64,000 nucleotides of DNA, from positions 2,540,001-2,604,000 of the forward strand of contig NZ_CP102931.1 in assembly GCF_024734665.1 (NCBI RefSeq). The letters run 5' to 3'. Source of the DNA: Variovorax paradoxus. GTDB taxonomy: Bacteria > Pseudomonadota > Gammaproteobacteria > Burkholderiales > Burkholderiaceae_C. The position numbers and the translations under genes are program-made. The notes under the pieces are model-generated. The model saw only the letters and a program-made list of their open reading frames with translations, was not told where the DNA came from and did not search any database. Of this stretch, positions 29,794 to 36,042 are shown one piece after another. How positions within the stretch are numbered: position 1 is the stretch's first letter; each line of letters starts with the position of its first letter.

Positions 29794-30073
29794 TTATTTA
29801 TCTGTTTTTTGAGTTTCGATGTGAACGAATGCGGACGCGGCCTGCTCCAGGGCCGCTGCCGCATCAATGCCTGGGGGCGCAGGCTAGAAACAGCAGCAAG
29901 CGATGTAGATATAGCGATAGCTCTACTGGAGGAACGTCGAGCACCGCATCGGTGAGCGACAGAACTTCAGGGCTTGCTTGGCGGAATGATTGCGTCATGT
30001 GATGGCCTCGCTGTTGGGCACAGCATGACATCGGGAGACGCGGTGATATTGGTGAAAATTTGGCGCCGCAAGA

Positions 30074-30751
30074 TCAGGCGCGGGACGGTTGCAATGCGGG
30101 CGCCGTCGTAATCAATCCCATCTCCCTGAACAGCCTTTGGTACTCGTTCAGTGCGAGATCCTGCAGCGATTGGTGATGCTCGGGATTGATCGTTATCTCA
30201 TCGATTGAAAAATCGAATTCCGCCGAACTCATCCAATCTTCATATCGAAGTTTGATTGGCGATGCCGGATGCTCCAGGTCGGGAGCTTCAATCGTTGAAT
30301 GAATATCCGGTATTCCCGGTTCGCCTTGAGGAATCAGGCAAGTCCAGACAAGGCCATGGCGTTCAACAGCCGGAAACATCGTGATCCTGAAGCATTCCAC
30401 CGTCTTGAGTGCAAGCTTCTCGGGGGCCTTGCGGCATTGCCCATCGGACCCGTAGCGCAGGCCGTGATAGGCGCAGACCAGCTCGTTGTCTTCGATGCGC
30501 CCCGTGCTCAATGGCAGCCCGCGATGCGGGCACATGTCTCGGCCAATGCGAATGCCATCGGGCATGCGATAGATGGCCAACCTGAGGTTAAGCAAGATCA
30601 TCTGCCTGGGCTTTGCCGCCACCTCGTCGACACGTGAGACCGGAAACCACTGCCTGGCCAGAACCGGCCAGTCTTGCTCGGAGAACGTGCAGTTCGGAGG
30701 CAAAAAGCCCTCGGGCAGAGGGCGCGAGGGGGGCGGTTCAACGGGCGGCAT
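30074..30751 (-). CDS. Stand-alone Rieske [2Fe-2S] protein
   Basis: Protein of 225 residues. Residues about 33-130 are a Rieske domain of the ring-hydroxylating-oxygenase type: Cys74-Pro-His76 (CPHRGLPLS) and Cys93-x2-His96 (CAYHGLRY) bind the cluster. The chain stops where the mononuclear-iron catalytic domain of a full oxygenase would begin. No 2-His-1-carboxylate motif is visible in the remaining hundred residues. It may be an electron carrier for the oxidase in the same operon or a degraded oxygenase. Last gene of the six-gene operon, 12 bases after the AlaX gene. No reductase is nearby. Confidence 0.8.
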   Translation of the reverse strand: MPPVEPPPSRPLPEGFLPPNCTFSEQDWPVLARQWFPVSRVDEVAAKPRQMILLNLRLAIYRMPDGIRIGRDMCPHRGLPLSTGRIEDNELVCAYHGLRYGSDGQCRKAPEKLALKTVECFRITMFPAVERHGLVWTCLIPQGEPGIPDIHSTIEAPDLEHPASPIKLRYEDWMSSAEFDFSIDEITINPEHHQSLQDLALNEYQRLFREMGLITTAPALQPSRA

Positions 30752-30763
30752 GGCTCGCTCGTC

Positions 30764-31489
30764 TTATTTGACCAAGCCGATCCGGATCCTCCGGTTGTGC
30801 TGTCCCTTGTTCTCGATCTTCAGGATGCGCAACGGTGCCGATTGCGAAGTCTTCGAAAGATGCGTTCCGCCGCAGGCCTGCCGGTCGAGTCCCACGATCT
30901 CGATGATGCGCGTGGTGCCGTCGTCCTGGCTCGGTGGTGCTACAGAACGGCTGCGGAGTACCCCGGGTTCGCGCGAGAGTCCGGCCGCGTCGAGGTAAAC
31001 CGCATTCACCTGCAGCCCGTCGGAGATGAGGGTGTTGAGTTCGGGCTCGAGCATGCGCAGTTCGTTGTTGTCGGCCGCGGGCAAGTCGAAGTCGATGCGG
31101 GCCGTGCCATCGGCTGCCATTTGCACGCCCGTTACCAGCGAGCCCTCGAAGCGCTGATAGACGAGCGCATTGAGGATGTGCAGGCCCGTGTGCAATTGGC
31201 TCATCATGAAGCGGAAATCCTGGTCCACTTTGGCGACGACCTTGTCGCCGGGAATGGAGGCGGTTTCAGCTTCGTCGAAGACGTGCCACGCATTGCGACC
31301 CTCCGTTTCGACCCGGCTGATCTTGATCTCGCCACCATTCCATTGCAGCGTGCCGCGATCCGCCAATTGCCCACCGCCGCCCGGATAGAAGAAAGACCGG
31401 TCGAGAAGAACCGCATTCGGGCGGCGCGCTATGACATTGGCTTCGAATTGAAAGCAATCAGGTTCGATATGGCAGAGATAAGGAGACAT
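30764..31489 (-). CDS. AlaX-type alanyl-tRNA editing protein
   Basis: Protein of 241 residues homologous to the editing domain of alanyl-tRNA synthetase. The four zinc ligands are present: HTGLH (His100, His104) and CGGTH (Cys206, His210). The N-terminal signature FYPGGGGQLADRG is at residues 34-46. Free-standing AlaX proteins hydrolyse mischarged tRNA-Ala (Ser- or Gly-tRNA). Its setting in a putative biosynthetic operon beside an EamA exporter suggests it clears tRNA mischarged with the pathway's own amino-acid-like product; that is inference. The ATG at 31489 follows a GAGGA ribosome-binding site. Confidence 0.9.
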   Translation of the reverse strand: MSPYLCHIEPDCFQFEANVIARRPNAVLLDRSFFYPGGGGQLADRGTLQWNGGEIKISRVETEGRNAWHVFDEAETASIPGDKVVAKVDQDFRFMMSQLHTGLHILNALVYQRFEGSLVTGVQMAADGTARIDFDLPAADNNELRMLEPELNTLISDGLQVNAVYLDAAGLSREPGVLRSRSVAPPSQDDGTTRIIEIVGLDRQACGGTHLSKTSQSAPLRILKIENKGQHNRRIRIGLVK

Positions 31490-31513
31490 GAATTCCTCGG
31501 TTGACGGAAACGC

Positions 31514-32428
31514 TTAAGAAAATCGTCGTGCGGTAACGATGCCGATCAGAATGATCACGGCCCCCGCAAACTCGGTGGCGCTCAGATATTCATGGAACAG
31601 ATAGGCGCCGAGCACGGTTGCAATGACGGGCTGTATCAGCAGGGTGATTGAAGAAAGCGCGGCCGGAAGCTTGGCCAGCGCATAGGCAATGAGGCCCTGG
31701 CCTCCGACGTGCGAGACGACTGCCAGCGCCAGCAGCATCAGCATTCCGTTGATCGTGTGCGGAACAAGCGACTCGCCGCGCAGGAGCGTGATGGGCAGGA
31801 GAATGATCAACGTACCGACGCTGCTCCATGCCATGACGGTCATCGTCCGATAGTTCGAGCGCACAAGGCTGACCGCCAGGAGATACGAGCCGTAAAAAAC
31901 TGCGGTCAAAAGTCCTAACAGATTTCCCGCCATATAGGTCGAACCGAAATCCAGCCGATGCCCGATCAGGATGAATGCGCCGGCCAGCGCAAACAGCATC
32001 CCGAACAGGAAGCCGGGCTTGAACTTTTTACCCAGAAACAGGTTGGACCCAAGCACCACGAAGATCGGAGCAAGGTTGGCAAGAAGATTGGAATTGGCCA
32101 GCGTGGTCAGCGTCATCGACCAGTGATAAAGCGCCAGATTCCCGGAAAAAATGAAGCCGACAAGAATGAGCTTGACCGGAATGGCCGGCATTTTTTCAGA
32201 GGGCGAGCCGGTCGCGCGCACTGGTTCGGCTCTTGCCGCAAGCATGTCGAGCAGGAAGAAAATCGGAATTGCCAACGCAACCCGATAGACCGCGCTCGCG
32301 GTCGGAGGCAATTCGCTGTGGCGAAGAAAAACGCCACCCAGCGCCAACGCCGCCGCGCCAAGCAGAAGCGCAACGAAAGAAAAGAAGTTTTTGCTTTTTG
32401 AAGCAACAGGTAGGGCAATAGTCGTCAT
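31514..32428 (-). CDS. EamA/DMT-family exporter
   Basis: Inner-membrane protein of 304 residues with about ten hydrophobic helices in two EamA halves. The first half ends near ANLAPIFVVLGSNLFLGKKF and the second near LLIQPVIATVLGAYLFHEYL, both typical EamA repeat ends (P followed by a paired last helix). DMT transporters of this type often export amino acids and related metabolites. In this operon it is the likely exporter of the cluster product. A 10-bp hairpin lies 11-39 bases upstream of its start. The Shine-Dalgarno is weak (GGAATGAAAT). Confidence 0.88.
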   Translation of the reverse strand: MTTIALPVASKSKNFFSFVALLLGAAALALGGVFLRHSELPPTASAVYRVALAIPIFFLLDMLAARAEPVRATGSPSEKMPAIPVKLILVGFIFSGNLALYHWSMTLTTLANSNLLANLAPIFVVLGSNLFLGKKFKPGFLFGMLFALAGAFILIGHRLDFGSTYMAGNLLGLLTAVFYGSYLLAVSLVRSNYRTMTVMAWSSVGTLIILLPITLLRGESLVPHTINGMLMLLALAVVSHVGGQGLIAYALAKLPAALSSITLLIQPVIATVLGAYLFHEYLSATEFAGAVIILIGIVTARRFS

Positions 32429-32438
32429 ATTTCATTCC

Positions 32439-32467
32439 GGCACGACCGGGTCTCCATCGGTCGTGCC
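32439..32467 (-). other. Perfect hairpin between the DUF1330 and EamA genes
   Basis: GGCACGACCG (32439-32448) pairs with CGGTCGTGCC (32458-32467) across a nine-base loop. On the minus-strand transcript it lies inside the operon, just before the EamA start, with no U-run after it. It is therefore more likely a processing or translational element than a terminator. Confidence 0.6.
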
Positions 32468-32516
32468 AGCCAGTTTGTTTTTTAAAGCATCAAAAGGGCA
32501 GGGCGAAGAGCTATCG

Positions 32517-32810
32517 CTATTCAAATCCCTCGATCACCATGAGCTGCATATCGGCTGCAGCATCCTTTCGCAATCCCTTCGCAAAGGTGTATTCCGGCGA
32601 TTCGTAGAATTTTCTCGCCGCATCGGCAGATTTGAATTCAACAAGAACCACGCGCCGATCATCCAGAGCGCCTTCCAAATGCATGCGCTCGCCTCCCCGC
32701 GTCAGAAACCTGCCTCCAAACTTTTCTATGATCCCGGGCGTGAGTTGCTTGTATTGGTTGTATTGATCCGGGTCCACAATGGACATCCGGCCAATCAGAT
32801 AGGCGACCAT
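32517..32810 (-). CDS. DUF1330 protein
   Basis: Small protein of 97 residues matching DUF1330 in length and layout: MVAYLIGRMSIVDPDQYNQYK at the start, a central GGRFLTRGGE turn, then VLVEFKSADAARKFYESPEY. The fold is a dimeric ferredoxin-like alpha/beta barrel related to antibiotic-biosynthesis monooxygenases and NIPSNAP; no general function is established. It sits between the oxidase and exporter genes and may act on the pathway intermediate. I start at ATG 32810; an upstream in-frame ATG at 32894 would overlap the preceding gene by 59 bases. Confidence 0.85.
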   Translation of the reverse strand: MVAYLIGRMSIVDPDQYNQYKQLTPGIIEKFGGRFLTRGGERMHLEGALDDRRVVLVEFKSADAARKFYESPEYTFAKGLRKDAAADMQLMVIEGFE

Positions 32811-32835
32811 ATGACAACCAGGCTTGGGGCCGCCG

Positions 32836-33654
32836 TTATACGTAAGCCACTTTTCTCTGCTCTGCGGCGACACCGGATTGCAGCAATGCCGCATCCAGAA
32901 CGTCCCAGAGGCCGGTCAGCGAATCGAGAAAATCGTCTGCGCCTTCGATGACCAAGTGGGCGTACTCGGTTTTCAGGGCCAGCTCGACCGCGGTGCGGGC
33001 GTTTTGCTCGTGGTGCTGCTCGGCGCCGACTTCGCCCCAGTGCTCCAGCAGGTAGTGCATTTCAGGCACCTCGAGATCGGCGTTGTAGATGCCGCTGTCC
33101 ACCAGGCAATACTTTTCGCCCGGAATCAATTGCTGGTTGGAGATCATTTCCAGCGCCAGCGTGGTGCCGAGATTCCGGTAGGTGTTCTCGATGTCCGTCA
33201 TCTTGCGGTGATCGAAGACGCCAATGGCCTTTCGGACTTGCGCGGTCAACCCGGTGTCCATGTCGTAGCCGGGCAGGGAGCCGAGCAACTGGTTGGAGAA
33301 GTCCTTGAGCTTCGCTTCGACCTTCTCCTGGTTGTAGAGGTCTGCAAACACGGGCTTTTCGGCCGACTGGTTGACGATGTATCCCGCCATCGTCGCCAGC
33401 TCGGGGCCGTGGCCCGATTCGCTCTCGACGATTTCTTCCAGCAACTCGCTCTGCCTGTGCAGCCCATGCTCCTTGAGCGCATCCGGAAAACTCCATCCGG
33501 GACGCGTGGACGCGCAGAAGCTCTGGATCTGGTGGAAAAGGGCTCCCACAACAGGAGGCTCTGGTTCGATCTTTACCCAATTCTTGAAAATCGGGTGGGA
33601 ATAGCAACGATGACTTTTAACTCTCTCAACCAGATCGGAAATGGTAACGCTCAT
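32836..33654 (-). CDS. Heme-oxygenase-like (putative di-iron) oxidase
   Basis: All-helical protein of 272 residues resembling the iron-containing redox enzyme group with the heme-oxygenase-like fold (relatives include UndA, BesC, SznF, FlcD, PolF and CADD). The N-terminal SHPIFKNW is typical. Candidate iron ligands are Glu79 and His82 (ESESGHG), Glu169 (TLALEM), and a C-terminal helix with His205, Glu208, Glu212 and His215 (LLEHWGEVGAEQHH). The canonical H-x3-D-x2-H here reads E-x3-E-x2-H, a variation. Such enzymes desaturate, cleave, hydroxylate or cyclise amino acids and acids. A good AGGAG site precedes ATG 33654. It lies 47 bases after the methyltransferase-like gene. Confidence 0.75.
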   Translation of the reverse strand: MSVTISDLVERVKSHRCYSHPIFKNWVKIEPEPPVVGALFHQIQSFCASTRPGWSFPDALKEHGLHRQSELLEEIVESESGHGPELATMAGYIVNQSAEKPVFADLYNQEKVEAKLKDFSNQLLGSLPGYDMDTGLTAQVRKAIGVFDHRKMTDIENTYRNLGTTLALEMISNQQLIPGEKYCLVDSGIYNADLEVPEMHYLLEHWGEVGAEQHHEQNARTAVELALKTEYAHLVIEGADDFLDSLTGLWDVLDAALLQSGVAAEQRKVAYV

Positions 33655-33701
33655 TTCGTGCTCCTAATTACAGTTGGTTAAAAAATGCCGTGGGAACTCA
33701 G

Positions 33702-34694
33702 TTATTTACTTGCCATCAACATTCGCCCTCCAGGGTGATCAAGTATTTCGACCCGCACATTGGAAAAGCCCGCGCGGAACAATTTTTCAGTCCATTCGTC
33801 TTCACTGAGGAGTTTTCTGGACATGAAATGATTGTGCAGATGATTGAATGCCGCGGCGAACGGCTTTTCCCAGCCGGATTGAGCAACAGGAATTGCATCG
33901 ACGATGATCAGCGTGCCCTTGATTGCATTGGCACAGCAGGCGCGCAGCAATGCGTCGAGCGTTTCTTCTTCGGCAGGAAGAAGATCGTGCATGACAAATC
34001 CTGCGTGGATGATGTCCGCGTCCCTGATGAGAGATGCATCTTCCGTGAGGATCTGGATGGGGGCAGTCACGAACTGGAGCCTGTCGCTCATTCCCGCTTC
34101 ACTGGCTGCGCGAACGGCCTGTTCGGTGGCCGACGCGCTCAGATCAATTCCAACGCCTTTTGAGCCCGGAATTTTCCTGAGCATGCGGATCAGGAACCCT
34201 CCGGAGCCTGATCCAAGATCTACGATTTTCTTTGGTGCCATCGCGACGATGGCGTTTTCCGGCTGCGGATAGAAGGATTTTTCGCCCATCCATTTCGATG
34301 TGCGGGCAACCAGGCCGCCGCTGCGCGGGTATTTGAGTTGCGCCTCTTCGTTGTTTTCCGAAAATTCTTTCGCGTTGTTGATCAACGGGGCACAAGCGCG
34401 GAGCGCCCACGAGAGGTACCCGACTTCATTGATCAGTTCGTCGAAATTGCTGCCAGCCTTGTAGGTTGCTGGTGCTTTTTCATTCAATACCTCGATGATT
34501 CCGGCCTTGCTCAGGGAGTCGAGGTAGGCGGAAATCACCGATTCCTTGATTCCGCAGGATCGGGATGCCGTTGCAGCGTCCACGATCGGCGATTTCTGGA
34601 GAAATTCAATGATTCCGTACTCCGCGCCTATTTCCAGCAGGATTGCGGAGCCTGCGAGGGAGGAACCAGTAATGCCGCGATCAACATTTTGCAT
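33702..34694 (-). CDS. Class I SAM-dependent methyltransferase-like enzyme
   Basis: Protein of 330 residues. An N-terminal helical/winged-helix-like dimerisation region (about residues 10-90) precedes a Rossmann methyltransferase domain with motif I VDLGSGSGG (158-166) and the acidic residue Asp184 (GVGIDLSAS). The layout is that of small-molecule O-/N-methyltransferases. A segment SGGLVARTSKWMGEKSFYP (125-143) just before motif I is a probable substrate lid. First gene of the operon and therefore likely the committing or tailoring enzyme. Some proteins of this shape (azetidine-2-carboxylate synthases such as AzeJ/VioH) cyclise SAM and do not methylate, so the reaction is open. Visibly AT-richer than flanking genes. 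Confidence 0.82.
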   Translation of the reverse strand: MQNVDRGITGSSLAGSAILLEIGAEYGIIEFLQKSPIVDAATASRSCGIKESVISAYLDSLSKAGIIEVLNEKAPATYKAGSNFDELINEVGYLSWALRACAPLINNAKEFSENNEEAQLKYPRSGGLVARTSKWMGEKSFYPQPENAIVAMAPKKIVDLGSGSGGFLIRMLRKIPGSKGVGIDLSASATEQAVRAASEAGMSDRLQFVTAPIQILTEDASLIRDADIIHAGFVMHDLLPAEEETLDALLRACCANAIKGTLIIVDAIPVAQSGWEKPFAAAFNHLHNHFMSRKLLSEDEWTEKLFRAGFSNVRVEILDHPGGRMLMASK

Positions 34695-34923
34695 GGGTCA
34701 CCTGTGGGTTAAACACTATTGAAAACGAACTGATTACTTTGCAGTGGTCGAAACCATTTAGTTGCACGATAGTCAGCGCGGAGAAACCCGTATTGGTAAA
34801 AATTGCGGCCGGAAGCAATCGCGCCAAAAAGACGAATCCGAATTCCGCGCGAGCCGAGCGGAAACAAGAAGCGGAAGAAGGAAGACCCTCAGCGCATGGC
34901 TCGAGGGCCGGGGAGGCGGTCTC
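34695..34923. other. 229-bp gap upstream of the six-gene operon
   Basis: AT-rich near 34700-34800, where the minus-strand promoter of the operon must lie. An AGGTG ribosome-binding site precedes ATG 34694. I could not define -35/-10 boxes with confidence, and no palindromic operator stood out. Confidence 0.4.
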
Positions 34924-35763
34924 TCAGCAGGTCCGTGCGCGGACGTACTGGAGAGGCGTCATGCCGAAGGTGCGCTTGAAATGCCTGGTGAGAGCGCTCT
35001 GGTCGTAAAAGCCGCTCGCAACGGCGGCTTCGATCAGCGGCCGGCCGGCAGTGAGGTGACTGATGGCGGCCCTGAGCCGCAACTGCGTGAGGTACGTGTG
35101 CGGCGTCAGTCCGATCGTGCGGTTGAATGCGCCGATCAGCTGAAAGGGCGTCAGGTCGGCGGCCGCCGCCATCTGCTCGAGCGTCAATCGCTCTGCGAAG
35201 GAGTCGCGCAGCAACTCCAGCACTGGCGCGAGCACGTTGGCATCTGCCGGCACCGGGAGCACGCGTTGCCCTGGCTGTGCGTGGCTCTGGAAGAGTGTTC
35301 CGAAGCTATGGACGAACAGTTCCTGCTGCCGCAGAGGGTCCCATTGATCGCTGTTTCCGTCGTAGGCGCGATGAAGCTCCAGAAAGCTGCCGATGAGCTC
35401 CTGGTTGCAATAGATGTTCGATCCGAAGTACCGGGTCTGATCGATGCCCAGTGTCGTCATCAGATGCCTGATGCCCGGCTCGGCCAGATAGAGAGCCCTG
35501 TACCGCCAGCGGGCACTGCCGCCCATGCGGCCCGAGTGTGGTTCGGCCGGGTTGAACACGAGGAGCGCCTGCTGATTGGCAATGCCCGTGCGGCCGCGGC
35601 TCTTGAACTCCGCGCCTCCAAGCTCGGTGACCGCAATCACGAAGGAATGGTGCACATGGGGTGCGTATTCATGTGTCGTGAAGTCCGCATGGAGCATGTC
35701 CATGCCCGGCATGCCAGGCACATGCCAGTAGCGCGATGTATTCAGAGGGTCCAGCTTGGCCAA
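34924..35763 (-). CDS. AraC-family transcriptional regulator
   Basis: Protein of 279 residues. Residues about 20-150 are a cupin-like AraC ligand-binding domain (HEYAPHVHHSFVIAVTELGG, VFNPAEPHSGR), and residues about 180-279 carry two HTH motifs ending FGMTPLQYVRARTC. I choose a TTG start at 35763 because a GGAGG sequence lies five bases before it and it gives the sensible N-terminus AKLDPLNTSRYW. An ATG 44 codons upstream has no such site. It is tandem with the downstream six-gene operon (229 bases) and divergent from the acyl-CoA dehydrogenase gene. It could control either. Confidence 0.88.
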   Translation of the reverse strand: MAKLDPLNTSRYWHVPGMPGMDMLHADFTTHEYAPHVHHSFVIAVTELGGAEFKSRGRTGIANQQALLVFNPAEPHSGRMGGSARWRYRALYLAEPGIRHLMTTLGIDQTRYFGSNIYCNQELIGSFLELHRAYDGNSDQWDPLRQQELFVHSFGTLFQSHAQPGQRVLPVPADANVLAPVLELLRDSFAERLTLEQMAAAADLTPFQLIGAFNRTIGLTPHTYLTQLRLRAAISHLTAGRPLIEAAVASGFYDQSALTRHFKRTFGMTPLQYVRARTC

Positions 35764-36042
35764 CGAAGCCTCCGTTTGGATCAGCGGTTGTAACGCTTTC
35801 AGCGTCCAACCGGTTGCATGGCACCTGAATGGTGAGCAAGGCTGTCTATTCCAGTGACTACGGCGCGATCTGGGGAGCGGGCGGGGCGGCGCCAAGTCGC
35901 TGTACCTTGAGCACGCAAAGACTGTGCCATTTTGCGGTCCTGGTGTGTCGCGTGCCCGGCCCGGGAAAGAACGGATTCAGGTTCACGAATCTCGAAGAAT
36001 GATTCACTATGCCTGCAGCGCGGCGAACTCCTGGAGACCTTC

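Noticed and set aside
29979..29993. Sigma-54-like sequence TGGC-N7-TTGC on the plus strand
   Set aside because: The spacing fits, but no plus-strand gene follows; the next genes are on the minus strand and end there. Probably chance.
30074..30751. Rieske protein as a complete ring-hydroxylating oxygenase alpha subunit
   Set aside because: Too short and without the mononuclear iron ligands, so only the Rieske domain is claimed.
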